Source of the DNA: Pseudonocardia sp.
Lineage (GTDB): Bacteria > Actinomycetota > Actinomycetes > Mycobacteriales > Pseudonocardiaceae
Assembly (NCBI GenBank): GCA_019244295.1
Contig: JAFASX010000037.1
Coordinates: 1-48,251, forward strand
Direction: 5' to 3'
Length of the DNA stretch: 48,251 bases
Made by a program: the position numbers and the translations under genes. Positions 7,604-17,627 of the stretch are shown in pieces (within the stretch, counting starts at the first letter, position 1; every line of letters starts with the position of its first letter). The notes beneath the pieces were generated by a model that saw nothing but the letters and a program-made list of their open reading frames with translations, was not told the DNA's origin and searched no databases.

Positions 7604-8287
7604 GTGCACATTGTCGATTTACCGGACATGAGGGCCATTCAGCACCCATCCGGCACGTGCCTGGCTGATGATCGTGAAACACTGGACAACGCCGGCTTCC
7701 GAAGCAGGGTGCAGGCGGCCGCTTCCGTGCTGTATGCGCGCGGCGTTGCCGAAGGAGACGTCGTCGGGGTAGTCCTGCCGTACCGAGTTGACCTTGTGGT
7801 GGTGATGTTTGCGGCTTGGCGGTTGGGCGCGGCGATCACTCTCGCCTGTCCGGCGTTGACCGATTCGGAGATCGCCTTCCGACTGACCGACTCGCGTGCC
7901 TCGGTGGTGGTCGGGGATGTTTCGGAGTCTCCCTCGGTCAACCTGGATGCCAAAGAGCTGATCGCCGAGGACTTCGGTCTGGTGGTTCCCCGCGTTCGGC
8001 TCGACGGTCTGGCATTGATCATTTACTCGTTCAGCGCGGGCGGGCAACGCAGGTGCCTGCGGCTCGACCACACGAGGCTCGCGTTGCTGTGCCAGCGGGC
8101 GGCTGATGGCTTCGGATTGGACGAGACCAGCCGCAGCCTGCTCGTGCTGCCGGCGATCTACGCCATATTAGCGATGGTCAAGCCGGCCGAATTGACCCGC
8201 TATTCGGTGGGCAAGGACAAGCCGCCAGCACGATCAGTACCGCGGTGCTGGCCAGCTCGGTGGCCGCGCCGAGCACGTCCCCGGTGA
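7604..8287 (+). pseudogene. truncated AMP-binding ligase (acyl-CoA synthetase type)
   Basis: From a GTG at 7604 the frame encodes the N-terminal third of an ANL-superfamily adenylating enzyme: FRSRVQAAASVLYARGVAEGDVVGVVLPYRVDLVV is the familiar opening, here seen as ASVLYARGVAEGDVVGVVLP, followed by FAAWRLGAAITLACPALTDSE. Where the ATP-binding loop YTSGTTGxPKG should be, there is the poor YSFSAGGQRRC. Similarity ends near 8170; from there the frame only reads antisense to cobS. The remaining 300 or more residues, including the active-site Lys domain, are absent. It is a deletion remnant whose break lies against the 3' end of cobS. Confidence 0.7.
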
Positions 8288-8963
8288 CGCCGCCGAAGCG
8301 TCGTCGGGTGTGCGCGCTGAGCCCGAGAACCACAAGCGTGCCGAGCGCCACCGCCAGCGGCCCCTGCCATGGCCTGCTCGGCGTCGCCGCCACCGCCAAC
8401 CCGGCCAGGAGCAGCCAACCAAGCGGTGCCACCCACCAGGGCTGGCTCGCGGCCACCAACGCACCCATACCGTCCCGGCGGGCGGCGGGAACGGCCCGTC
8501 GGCAGCACCAGGCGAACCCCACTCGCCCGGCGGCCAGCGCGACCACGACGCCTAGCGTTGTTCTCGGCCGACCAGCAAGCGCGCCGAGCGCGCTTGCCTG
8601 CAGGCCGATCACCAGCACCAGGGTGACCACCGCGAACGGGCCGCAACTACCGTCGCGCATCACCGCGAGCGCCCGCTGCGGTGGGCCATAGCAGCCCAGC
8701 CCGTCGGCGGTATCGGCTAGCCCGTCCAAGTGCATCGCCCTAGTCAGCCCGGCCAGGGCGGCAACCGTCAGCAGCCCGGCCAACAGCGGCGGGAGCCCTA
8801 GCCCACGCAACGCCGCGAGCACCAAAGCCCCAGCCGCGCCGAGCAGCCCGCCGACAAGCGGAGCCCACCGGATCGCGGCGGCGGACACCTTCCGATCGAC
8901 ATGCCTGGGCCCGGGGATCGGCAGCACAGTCAGCCAGCTCAGCGCCAACCGCAGGCCGCCCAC
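8178..8963 (-). CDS. cobS: adenosylcobinamide-GDP ribazoletransferase
   Basis: A 261-residue polytopic membrane enzyme that joins adenosylcobinamide-GDP to alpha-ribazole (or its phosphate), the last step of cobalamin assembly. Diagnostic motifs are LTVLPIPGP at the start, RAMHLDGLADTADGLG, RDGSCGPFA and FGGVTGDVLGAATEL, with several hydrophobic segments between. It follows cobT with 13 bases between them. The last dozen residues (after LIVLAA) lie at the junction with the truncated ligase and may have been replaced by the deletion there. Confidence 0.95.
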   Translation of the reverse strand: MGGLRLALSWLTVLPIPGPRHVDRKVSAAAIRWAPLVGGLLGAAGALVLAALRGLGLPPLLAGLLTVAALAGLTRAMHLDGLADTADGLGCYGPPQRALAVMRDGSCGPFAVVTLVLVIGLQASALGALAGRPRTTLGVVVALAAGRVGFAWCCRRAVPAARRDGMGALVAASQPWWVAPLGWLLLAGLAVAATPSRPWQGPLAVALGTLVVLGLSAHTRRRFGGVTGDVLGAATELASTAVLIVLAACPCPPNSGSIRPA

Positions 8964-8976
8964 GGGCTAACCACCG

Positions 8977-10044
8977 CTAGCCGAGGTCCGGCTCGACCAA
9001 GGCACCGCTCACGCTGGCGTCGGCGAAGGTCGCCATCTCCGCCAGCAGCCGCCCAGCCATCACCACCAGCGGCAGCGCCGCCAGCGCGCCAGATCCCTCA
9101 CCCAACCTCAGCTCCAGGTCAAGCAGCGGGGTGAGCGCTAGACGCTCGAGCACCAGCTGGTGCGCCGGCTCGGTGGAGCGGTGCCCAGCCAGCCACCAGG
9201 CTCGGGCCCCCGGCGCCAGCTCATCGGCTACCAGCGCGGCCGCCCCGACCACCACGCCGTCCAGCAGCACCGGGGTGCGCCGAACCGCCGCCTGGGCCAG
9301 AAAACCGACCATGCCGGCCAGGTCCGCTCCGCCAACCGTGCGTAGTAGGGCCACCGGTTCCCGGATGACCGGTCGTGCTCGTCGGAGCGCGTCGCGCACC
9401 GCGGCGGCTTTGCGCATCCAGCCCGCGTCGTCCACCCCCGTACCCCGCCCCACTACGGCCACCGGCTCAGCCCCGGTCAGCGCGGCGATCAGCACCGAAG
9501 CGACGGTGGTGTTGCCGATGCCCATATCACCGGCGATCAGCAGGTCGGCCCCGGAATCGACCTCCTCGTCCGCTACCGCGCGCCCAGCCGTCAACGCGGC
9601 GTTCACCTCCGCCTCGGACAGCGCGTCCTCGATATCGATGCGCCCGCTGCTCCTGCGTACTTTGTGCCGGGTCACCGCGTCCGGAATCGCCGGGTCGTCG
9701 TGATCAACGGCGAGGTCGACCACGCGTACAGACGCGCCAGCGGCGGACGCCAGCACGTTCACCGCCGCGCCACCGGCCAGGAAGTTCGCCACCATCTGCC
9801 CAGTGACTTCCGGTGGGTACGCTGAAACGCCGTGCCCGGCCACTCCGTGGTCGCCGGCGAACACGACCGCCCGGGGCCGCAGCAGCGGACGAGGAGGGCA
9901 GCTACCTTGGCAGGCCGCGAGCCAGACGCCGACATCTTCCAGCCGGCCCAGCGAGCCGGGAGGCTTGGTCAGCTGGGATTGCCGGGCTGAGGCGCGTTTG
10001 CCGGCGTCCTCGTCAGGCGGCACGATCGCTGGGAAATCCACCAT
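8977..10044 (-). CDS. cobT: nicotinate-nucleotide:dimethylbenzimidazole phosphoribosyltransferase
   Basis: A 355-residue soluble enzyme that makes alpha-ribazole phosphate, the lower ligand of cobalamin, from dimethylbenzimidazole and nicotinate mononucleotide. It has the SLGRLE motif near residue 32, [31 protein letters not shown], and the C-terminal [10 protein letters not shown] with the glutamate that acts as general base in the family. It lies between cobU and cobS in one direction. Its ribosome binding site and start region are tandemly duplicated (10038-10069). Confidence 0.95.
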   Translation of the reverse strand: MVDFPAIVPPDEDAGKRASARQSQLTKPPGSLGRLEDVGVWLAACQGSCPPRPLLRPRAVVFAGDHGVAGHGVSAYPPEVTGQMVANFLAGGAAVNVLASAAGASVRVVDLAVDHDDPAIPDAVTRHKVRRSSGRIDIEDALSEAEVNAALTAGRAVADEEVDSGADLLIAGDMGIGNTTVASVLIAALTGAEPVAVVGRGTGVDDAGWMRKAAAVRDALRRARPVIREPVALLRTVGGADLAGMVGFLAQAAVRRTPVLLDGVVVGAAALVADELAPGARAWWLAGHRSTEPAHQLVLERLALTPLLDLELRLGEGSGALAALPLVVMAGRLLAEMATFADASVSGALVEPDLG

Positions 10045-10069
10045 GTCTCCTGACCACCATGTCTCCTGA
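10038..10069 (-). repeat. 16-bp duplication of the cobT ribosome binding site and start
   Basis: Two perfect 16-bp copies each carry CAGGAGAC followed by ATG on the minus strand. The inner ATG (10044) opens cobT. The outer one (10060) is in another frame and would give a 15-codon peptide that ends inside cobT, so the duplication creates a short upstream frame overlapping the true start. Confidence 0.8.
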
Positions 10070-10086
10070 AGTGTCTGCCGCTGGCC

Positions 10087-10665
10087 TCAACGCAGGGTGA
10101 GCGGGATCCCGGCAACCAGCAGAACGACCGAATCGCATACCTGCGCCAAACGAGCGTTCAGGGCGCCGAGCTCGTCTCGGAACAGCCTGCCAGAGCGGGT
10201 CGCTGGCACTACGCCGAGCCCGACCTCGGCGGATACCAGCACCAGCCGAGCTGGGCAGCATGCCACAGCGTTCACTAGTTGGTCCACTTGATGAGCCACT
10301 TGATGAGCCACCCGCCAGGCCACCGTCATGGCCGAGTCGATACCGCCGTCCCACGCGCCAGCGTCGTCCAGCTGACCAGTCAGCCAGGTCGCCAGGTCGT
10401 CCACCAGCAGCCGTTCGTCAGCGGTGGCCGAGGTGAGCGCGGCCGCCAGGTCCGGGTACTCCTGCGTTGACCAGCTCAGCGGTCGGCGGGATCGGTGGGC
10501 TTCGATCCGGGCGACCCACTCCCGGTCGTTCGGGTCGACCCGTGCGGTGGCCAGGTAGCGAACCGGCGCGTGCTCGGGTAACAGCGCCTCGGCGTAGCTT
10601 GACTTCCCCGAGCGCGTCCCGCCGAGCACGAGCGTCCGTCGCGCGGCGCGAGCATCGTCAAACAC
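10087..10665 (-). CDS. cobU: adenosylcobinamide kinase / adenosylcobinamide-phosphate guanylyltransferase
   Basis: A 192-residue bifunctional enzyme that phosphorylates adenosylcobinamide and then transfers GMP to it. The Walker A loop GGTRSGKS is at residues 15-22, followed by YLATARVDPNDREWVARI and an EAHRSRR segment with the His that carries GMP in the family. LLVDDLATWL is the Walker B region and VSAEVGLGVVPATRSGR the later conserved block. It precedes cobT by 42 bases, so cobU-cobT-cobS look like one operon. No cobalamin riboswitch is seen ahead of it; DUF3043 lies only 21 bases upstream. Confidence 0.95.
   Translation of the reverse strand: MFDDARAARRTLVLGGTRSGKSSYAEALLPEHAPVRYLATARVDPNDREWVARIEAHRSRRPLSWSTQEYPDLAAALTSATADERLLVDDLATWLTGQLDDAGAWDGGIDSAMTVAWRVAHQVAHQVDQLVNAVACCPARLVLVSAEVGLGVVPATRSGRLFRDELGALNARLAQVCDSVVLLVAGIPLTLR
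10285..10308. repeat. 12-bp in-frame tandem duplication in cobU
   Basis: Two perfect 12-bp copies encode the repeated VAHQ-VAHQ of CobU. The length preserves the frame. Confidence 0.8.
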
Positions 10666-10686
10666 CCAGGTCTTCTTAGACTTTGG

Positions 10687-11343
10687 CTAGTCTTTGGCGC
10701 CGTAGTCTTTGGCGCCGTAGCTGACCCGGGGTTTGGGCACCCGCAGCCGCCGCGGCTGGCTTGCCCGGGAATACGCATACCAGCCGAGCGACAGGCCGTT
10801 GACCGACTCTTTGGGGAATCGCTCTCGGACCCGCTTGGTGATCTGATAACCGAGTAGCACGCCTTCGGCCACCATGGCCAGCAACATGGACATGTAGAAC
10901 ACGGTGAGCAGGGCCTGCACTTTCGAGGGTGGGATGAGCATGGAGACGAATACCAACCCGGCCAACGGCAGGAACAGTCCCATCAGATGCCGCCGGGAGT
11001 CAACGATGTCCCGCACGAACGCCTTCACCGGACCCCGGTCCCTCGCCGGCAGCTCTCTCTCATCCCCGGCCAGCAGTCTGCCTCGGCGCTCGGCGGCCGC
11101 TTTCCGCCGTTCGTCCCGGCTGGTCCGGTTCTGCCGGGCCAGCTTGATGGACTCCCGCTGAGTGCGCGGCGGTGGGGGAGCGGGGCCGCGCCGCTTGATC
11201 TCCGCGTCACGTCGTTTCGGGGTGGGACGGCCCTTGCCTGTCGTGCGTCCGGGCCCGGCGGTCTGGGGTTCGGCAGCTGGCGTGCTAGCCGTGCTAGCCG
11301 CGTCGGGGCCCGCGTCGGTGGATTTACGGCGCAGAAACCTCAC
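10687..11343 (-). CDS. DUF3043 membrane protein
   Basis: A 218-residue actinobacterial protein of unknown function. The N-terminal half is highly basic and Pro/Ala-rich (residues 1-90, with RRDAEIKRRGPAPPP and SRDERRKAAAERRGRLL). It is followed by a conserved block DRGPVKAFVRDIVDSRRHLM and two membrane helices (about 120-140 and 145-165), then GYQITKRVRERFP and LGWYAYSRASQPRRLRVPKPRV. This layout is typical of DUF3043, which sits beside cob genes and the glycerate kinase in mycobacteria too. The C-terminus ends in a duplicated YGAKD caused by a 15-bp tandem repeat. Confidence 0.88.
   Translation of the reverse strand: MRFLRRKSTDAGPDAASTASTPAAEPQTAGPGRTTGKGRPTPKRRDAEIKRRGPAPPPPRTQRESIKLARQNRTSRDERRKAAAERRGRLLAGDERELPARDRGPVKAFVRDIVDSRRHLMGLFLPLAGLVFVSMLIPPSKVQALLTVFYMSMLLAMVAEGVLLGYQITKRVRERFPKESVNGLSLGWYAYSRASQPRRLRVPKPRVSYGAKDYGAKD
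10688..10717. repeat. 15-bp in-frame tandem duplication at the DUF3043 stop
   Basis: Two perfect 15-bp copies, with part of a third beyond, encode YGAKD-YGAKD just before the stop codon. Confidence 0.85.
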
Positions 11344-11353
11344 CCAGCCACCT

Positions 11354-11373
11354 TATACGTCGCTGTATACGTC
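11354..11373. promoter_or_regulatory. TATACGTC direct repeat between divergent genes
   Basis: TATACGTC occurs twice, 12 bases apart, in the 66-base gap between DUF3043 and the glycerate kinase gene. It is the only AT-rich stretch there and may hold the promoters or a regulator site. Nothing more can be said. Confidence 0.25.
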
Positions 11374-11409
11374 CTGATAAGAACCAAGCGCCCCGGTAAC
11401 GTCGCATGA

Positions 11410-12573
11410 GTGCGCGTGGTGATCGCTCCCGATTCGTTCGGCGGCACGCTGTCCGCGGCCGAGGCCGCCGCGGCGATAGCGGCCGGCTGGGCCAGATCGG
11501 TGCCGGCGGACGAGTTGCGTGAGCTGCCGCTCGCGGACGGAGGAACCGGGTTCGTCGAGGTGCTGCACGCGGCGCTTGGCGGTCAGCTGTGCCCGACGGT
11601 CGTCACTGGACCGTTGGACGGTACCCGGGTCCGCGCGCGCTGGTTGCGAGTTGAGCACGGCGGTGAGCGGGACGGCGCAGTGGTCGGGTACCTGGAATCC
11701 GCCCAGGCTTGCGGGCTGCACCTGGTCGCCCAGTCGCGGCGCGGGCCCGAGGCCGCCCGGCGGGCGACCAGCCGAGGCGTCGGTGAGCTGATCGTGGCGG
11801 CTGTGGCCGCCGGCCTGGACCGGCTGGTGGTCGGCCTCGGAGGCTCGGCGTGCACCGATTGCGGAGCTGGCGCGCTGGCCGTGCTGGGCGCCGCCCCGGT
11901 GGATGGCGACGGTGACCCGTTGCCTGACGGCGGCGCGGCTCTGATTGGCTGTCTGGGGCTGACCGGCATGCCGCGGCTGCCCTCGCGGACCCGGCTGGTG
12001 GTGGCCGCCGACGTGGACAACCCGCTGCTCGGCCGCCACGGCGCGGCCAGCGTGTTCGGGCCGCAGAAGGGCGCCGATCCGGCGACGGTGGCTGAGCTGG
12101 AGTGTGGGCTGAGTCGCTATGTCACGGTGCTGGCCGGCGCGTTCGGGCGAGCGCCAGCGGAGCTGTCCGCCACGCCGGGTGCTGGGGCGGCGGGTGGGTT
12201 GGGCGCGGCGTTGCTGGCTCTGGGCGCGCAACGTGTGTCCGGCGCCGCTCTAGTGCGTGAGCTGACCGGCCTGGACGCCGCGCTCGATATCGCCGACCTG
12301 GTGGTCACCGGCGAGGGCAGCTTCGACTGGCAGTCGTTGCGTGGCAAGTTGGTCACCTCGGTCGCGCACGGCGCCGCTGAGCGCGGGCTGCCCTGCCTCG
12401 TGCTTGCCGGCCAAGTGAGCGTTGGGCGCCGGGAAGCCGCGGCGATGGGTGTACAGGAAACGCACTCGGTGGCCGAGCACGTCGGTAGTGTCGATGCCGC
12501 GATGGCTGACCCGGCGGGCTCACTTGCTGATCTCGCCGCCTTGGTAGCCAGTCAGTGGAGTGGCGTACGCTGA
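11410..12573 (+). CDS. glycerate kinase
   Basis: A 387-residue GlxK/GarK-type glycerate kinase that uses ATP to phosphorylate glycerate for entry into glycolysis. The N-terminus VRVVIAPDSFGGTLSAAEAA is hallmark, with the later LADGGTGFVE, GLGGSACTDCGAGALAVLG, FGPQKGADP, PGAGAAGGLGAAL and DLVVTGEGSFDWQS blocks in order. The start is a GTG at 11410; no strong ribosome binding site is visible. It matches the place of Rv2205c in M. tuberculosis, next to the iron-sulfur protein gene. Confidence 0.92.
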   Translation: MRVVIAPDSFGGTLSAAEAAAAIAAGWARSVPADELRELPLADGGTGFVEVLHAALGGQLCPTVVTGPLDGTRVRARWLRVEHGGERDGAVVGYLESAQACGLHLVAQSRRGPEAARRATSRGVGELIVAAVAAGLDRLVVGLGGSACTDCGAGALAVLGAAPVDGDGDPLPDGGAALIGCLGLTGMPRLPSRTRLVVAADVDNPLLGRHGAASVFGPQKGADPATVAELECGLSRYVTVLAGAFGRAPAELSATPGAGAAGGLGAALLALGAQRVSGAALVRELTGLDAALDIADLVVTGEGSFDWQSLRGKLVTSVAHGAAERGLPCLVLAGQVSVGRREAAAMGVQETHSVAEHVGSVDAAMADPAGSLADLAALVASQWSGVR

Positions 12574-12645
12574 CCCAGGCCCTTTAGCTGTGCCACCATG
12601 GAGGGGCACCACCAAAGGGCGATACTGAGTAAGGGAGACAGCCAG

Positions 12646-14074
<1,429 letters not shown>

Positions 14075-14079
14075 CGCGT

Positions 14080-14111
14080 GATGCTCTAAAGCCCTCGGGC
14101 TCTAGAGCATC
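14080..14111. terminator. bidirectional hairpin terminator between adoK and asnB
   Basis: GATGCTCTA at 14080-14088 pairs perfectly with TAGAGCATC at 14103-14111. Inside it AGCCC pairs with GGGCT around a two-base loop. The hairpin lies between the two convergent genes and includes the asnB stop codon. There is no long T-run, as is common in actinobacteria. Confidence 0.75.
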
Positions 14112-16018
14112 ACCGGATAGTGCGGCTCGGGAATTGTCGGCCGAATCCGGTCTTCGACGGTGATGCCATGCCAGAGCATGAATATCAGCAACGTCCAGAT
14201 CCGCCGGCTGTGATCGAGCGGCCCGGTGCGGTGTTCGTCTAGCATCTGGCGCACCGCGCGCAGGTCGAGTAGATGGTCGGTCTGGCTGTCGGCGATGACG
14301 CCAGCTGCCCAGTCGTACATCTCGTCGCGCAGCCAGTGCCGGATCGGCACCGGGAAGCCCAGTTTGCGCCGATGCAAGACGTGGGCCGGCACGATTTCCT
14401 CCAGGGCCTTGCGCAGTGCGTACTTGGTGGTTCCTGAGCCGTCGGTCCGGCCGACGATCTTCTGCTTCAGCGGGATGGTAGCGGCCACCCGGAACACTTC
14501 AGGATCCAGGAACGGCACCCGTAGCTCGAGCGCGTTCGCCATGGTCATCTTGTCGGCCTTGACCAGAATGTCCCCGCGAAGCCAGGTGAACAGGTCGACG
14601 TGCTGCATCCGCGCCACCGGGTCCCAGCCCGCCGACTCCCGATACCAGCGCGCGGTGATCTCGGTGTGCGAACGGCGTGGATCGTAGGTGCGCAGCACAG
14701 TGGCCAGCTGGTCGTCCCGGAAGATCCGGGCATTGCCGTAATAGCGCTCCTCGAGCGCCAGCGAGCCGCGGCGCAGCAGGTCTTTGCCCCGGGTGCCTTC
14801 CGGGATTCGGGCGGACAGCCGGCCCAGTGCTCGGCGAACCCCGCCGGGTACCTTCTCGAACGCCGCCAGCGACAGCGGCTCACGATAGATCGTGTACCCC
14901 CCGAACAGCTCGTCGGCGCCCTCCCCGGATAGCACCACCTTCACGTGCCGGCGAGCCTCCCTGGCGATGAACCACAGGGGGACCAGCGCCGGGTCAGCCA
15001 CCGGTTCGTCCAGGTACCACACGATCAGCGGCAGGGCGTCCATCATCTCGTCGGGCTTGACCGTGCGGATCACGTGTCGCACCCCGATCGCCTCCGCCGA
15101 CTCGGCGGCCACTTCCACCTCCGAGTAGCCTGCTCGCTCGAACCCGGTGGTGAATGTGATCAGGTCCGGCTTGTGTTCCTTGGCCAGCGCGGCGATCGCC
15201 GTGGAGTCAATACCGCCGGACAGGAACGCGCCCACCGTGACGTCGGCTCGCATGTGCTTGGCTACCGAATCGCGCAGCGTGTCGGCCACCCGCTTGTGCA
15301 GCGCGTTCCGCTCACGCGCGCTGGCCAGCGGAACGGGCGCGAACATCGGCGTGAAGTACCGCTCGGTCACCAGCTCCTCACCGGGGCGCAGGGTGAATTG
15401 GGTGCCCGATTCGATTCGCCGGATCTCGCGGTGCATTGTCGCGGGCTCCGGCACGTACTGCATCACTAGGTAGTGTTGCAGCGCGGGCTGGTCCAGGCTC
15501 AGCGCCGGAGCGAGCTCATACAGGCTCTTCTTCTCGCTGGCGAACGCCGTAGCCTCGGGCCCGGTCATCACGAACAGCGGCTTGATCCCGAACGGGTCGC
15601 GGGCGCCGAACAGCTCGCCGCGCTCGGCGTCCCAGATCAGGAAGGCGAACATCCCGCGTAGCTGCTCGACCGCCTCTGGGCCCCAGTAATGGTAGGCCGC
15701 GACTATTGCTTCGCCGTCACCCTGAGTGGCAAACTCGGCGCCGTGCTCGGTGGCTAGTTGTTCGCGCAGTTCAAGGTAGTTGTAGATCTCACCGTTGAAG
15801 GCCAGCGTGTAACGGCCATTGGCATAGTGCAGCGGCTGGTGGGAACTGGCCAGGTCGATGAGCGCCAAACGATTGAAACCGAACACTACGTGCTGGTTGT
15901 ACCAGGTGTCCGTCTCATCTGGTCCCCGGTGGCGCGCACAGCGAAGTGCCTGCCGAACGGCGGGCTCCCGCTGCTGTCCTTCCGCGTTGGCTGTCAGCAG
16001 CCCGAGTAGTCCACACAC
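14102..16018 (-). CDS. asnB: asparagine synthase, glutamine-hydrolysing
   Basis: A 638-residue enzyme that makes asparagine from aspartate, ATP and glutamine. The start is a GTG at 16018, so that the catalytic nucleophile is Cys2 (MCGLLGLL). The N-terminal class II glutaminase domain has RHRGPDE, FGFNRLALIDL and FNGEIYNYLELR. The synthetase domain begins near 215 with the ATP loop GAFLSGGIDSTAIAALA and contains SGEGADELFGGY and the C-terminal FLDPEVFRVAATIPLKQK-like block. It is the counterpart of Rv2201 and diverges from ctaC. Confidence 0.93.
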   Translation of the reverse strand: MCGLLGLLTANAEGQQREPAVRQALRCARHRGPDETDTWYNQHVVFGFNRLALIDLASSHQPLHYANGRYTLAFNGEIYNYLELREQLATEHGAEFATQGDGEAIVAAYHYWGPEAVEQLRGMFAFLIWDAERGELFGARDPFGIKPLFVMTGPEATAFASEKKSLYELAPALSLDQPALQHYLVMQYVPEPATMHREIRRIESGTQFTLRPGEELVTERYFTPMFAPVPLASARERNALHKRVADTLRDSVAKHMRADVTVGAFLSGGIDSTAIAALAKEHKPDLITFTTGFERAGYSEVEVAAESAEAIGVRHVIRTVKPDEMMDALPLIVWYLDEPVADPALVPLWFIAREARRHVKVVLSGEGADELFGGYTIYREPLSLAAFEKVPGGVRRALGRLSARIPEGTRGKDLLRRGSLALEERYYGNARIFRDDQLATVLRTYDPRRSHTEITARWYRESAGWDPVARMQHVDLFTWLRGDILVKADKMTMANALELRVPFLDPEVFRVAATIPLKQKIVGRTDGSGTTKYALRKALEEIVPAHVLHRRKLGFPVPIRHWLRDEMYDWAAGVIADSQTDHLLDLRAVRQMLDEHRTGPLDHSRRIWTLLIFMLWHGITVEDRIRPTIPEPHYPVML

Positions 16019-16247
16019 CCCGCCGTCGGCCCCTTCCCCTGCGATAACCTAGAGACCCCTCAAAGTATGCCTCCCGGTCGCCAAAGGTCCTCGGGCGAGT
16101 GGTGGCGGCGAATCGGGGCGCTATTGACACGCTGACGTTGGCACGGCCGCCTCTATCCGAGTGGTATACGCTCCCCAGCGAGGTGGCGTGTCCTTACGCC
16201 GGGCGGCGGATGCTGCCGCGATAGATCATCATGGGAGGCGGCGAGCT

Positions 16248-17177
16248 GTGAGTGACGTGCGGCGCACTCGGCGGTGCCGGGCGATCAAGGTCGCGGTCTT
16301 GGCCGCGTTGGTGGCGGTCTCGACCAGTGGGTGCTCGGTCAGCGAAGTGCTCCGGTTCGGTTGGCCGGAGGGGGTGACTCCGCAGGCTTTCGAGACGCGG
16401 CAGCTGTGGACTTATCTGGCGGTCGCCTCGCTGGTGGTCGGCGCGGTCGTGTGGGGGCTCACCGCGTGGACGGTGATCTTCCACCGCAAGCGGGGCGACG
16501 GCGCGCTACCCAGGCAGTTCCAGTACAGCCTGCCGATCGAAGTGGTCAGCGTGGTGCTGCCCACGATCATTGTCGCGGCGATCTTCGCCTACACCGTGGT
16601 GGTCCAGAACGATGTGGACAAGAGCATCGCCAAGCCAGATGTGAAGATCAACGTCACGGCGTTCCAGTGGAACTGGCAGTTCGACTACCCGGATAACCCC
16701 ACGGGCCAGCGGATCACCACGATCGGCACCAACGATACCATTCCGCTGCTCGTGCTGCCGACCGATCGCAGTATTCAGTTCACACTCACCTCCAGGGATG
16801 TCATTCACTCCTTCTTCGTGCCAGAGTTCTTGTTCAAACGAGATGTCTTCCCCTACCCGGACAAGAACAACACGGATAACACCTTCGTCATCGACAAGAT
16901 CGAGAAAGAGGGTGCGTTCGTCGGTCGCTGTGCCGAGTTGTGCGGCACCTACCACTCGGCGATGAACTTCGAGGTCCGCGCGTTGAAGCCGCAGCTCTAC
17001 GCTCAATACTTGCGGCTGCGCACGCAGAACAACCCGGTCACCGGGATACCCAATACAGCGGGAGAGGCGTTGGCCGCGCTGAACTGCGGTCAGTGGTGCG
17101 CTCCTCAGGCGATTACCACGTATCCGTTCCAGACCAAGCGCACCGACCGGTCCGCTTCGCTGCGCCCGAGCAGCTGA
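16248..17177 (+). CDS. ctaC: cytochrome c oxidase subunit II
   Basis: A 309-residue membrane-anchored subunit that carries the CuA centre of the aa3 oxidase. A signal with a lipobox-like STSGCS (Cys about residue 29) is followed by two membrane helices (about 50-75 and 95-118) and a cupredoxin domain. The CuA ligands are visible in VIHSFFVPEF and in CAELCGTYHSAM. The GTG at 16248 is chosen because GGGAGG lies nine bases before it and the signal peptide then starts at the N-terminus; the frame is open further upstream. The gene for subunit I (ctaD) is not in the window, as is usual in actinobacteria. ctaF follows after 44 bases. Confidence 0.94.
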   Translation: MSDVRRTRRCRAIKVAVLAALVAVSTSGCSVSEVLRFGWPEGVTPQAFETRQLWTYLAVASLVVGAVVWGLTAWTVIFHRKRGDGALPRQFQYSLPIEVVSVVLPTIIVAAIFAYTVVVQNDVDKSIAKPDVKINVTAFQWNWQFDYPDNPTGQRITTIGTNDTIPLLVLPTDRSIQFTLTSRDVIHSFFVPEFLFKRDVFPYPDKNNTDNTFVIDKIEKEGAFVGRCAELCGTYHSAMNFEVRALKPQLYAQYLRLRTQNNPVTGIPNTAGEALAALNCGQWCAPQAITTYPFQTKRTDRSASLRPSS

Positions 17178-17221
17178 CAAGCCGACGAGAGGCTGACGAG
17201 CCGAGAGGAGATGGTGGCGCG

Positions 17222-17620
17222 ATGAAGGTCGAGTCTCGGATCTTCGAGATCTGTACGGTGTTCTTCTTCGTGTGCGCGGTCGTGTACGCCGTGCTGGCGA
17301 GAGAACCGGTTGGCATTGTCGGATTGACCTTGACCGGTGGGTTGTCGCTGATCATCGGTACATATTTCCGATTCGTATCGCGGCGGCTGGAGGGCCGACC
17401 AGAAGATAACCCGGAGGCGGAGATCGCTGATGGAGCCGGTGACATGGGTTTCTTTAGCCCAGGCAGCTACTGGCCGATCGGGCTCGCTTTCGCCGTTGCC
17501 CTGTTGGCGACCAGCGTTGCGTTCTTCGAGGTCTGGGCTATTGTGATCAGCGTTCCGATCTTGTTGTTCATGATTGGTGGCCTCCTGTTCGAGTACCACA
17601 TGCCTCGTTCTGATCACTAA
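17222..17620 (+). CDS. ctaF: cytochrome c oxidase polypeptide 4, actinobacterial
   Basis: A 132-residue small membrane subunit of the actinobacterial aa3 oxidase. It has four hydrophobic segments, two near the N-terminus (FEICTVFFFVCAVVYAVLA and IVGLTLTGGLSLIIG) and two near the end (WPIGLAFAVALLATSVAFF and VISVPILLFMIGGLLFE). The conserved acidic patch EDNPEAEIADGAGDMGFFSP lies between the pairs. It is encoded directly after ctaC with GAGGAG ahead of the ATG. This is the same place as Rv2199c. Confidence 0.92.
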   Translation: MKVESRIFEICTVFFFVCAVVYAVLAREPVGIVGLTLTGGLSLIIGTYFRFVSRRLEGRPEDNPEAEIADGAGDMGFFSPGSYWPIGLAFAVALLATSVAFFEVWAIVISVPILLFMIGGLLFEYHMPRSDH

Positions 17621-17627
17621 TCTAGGT

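Noticed and set aside
11344..11409. Cobalamin riboswitch for the cob genes
   Set aside because: The gaps before DUF3043 (66 bases) and cobU (21 bases) are too short, and no conserved B12-box sequence is visible.
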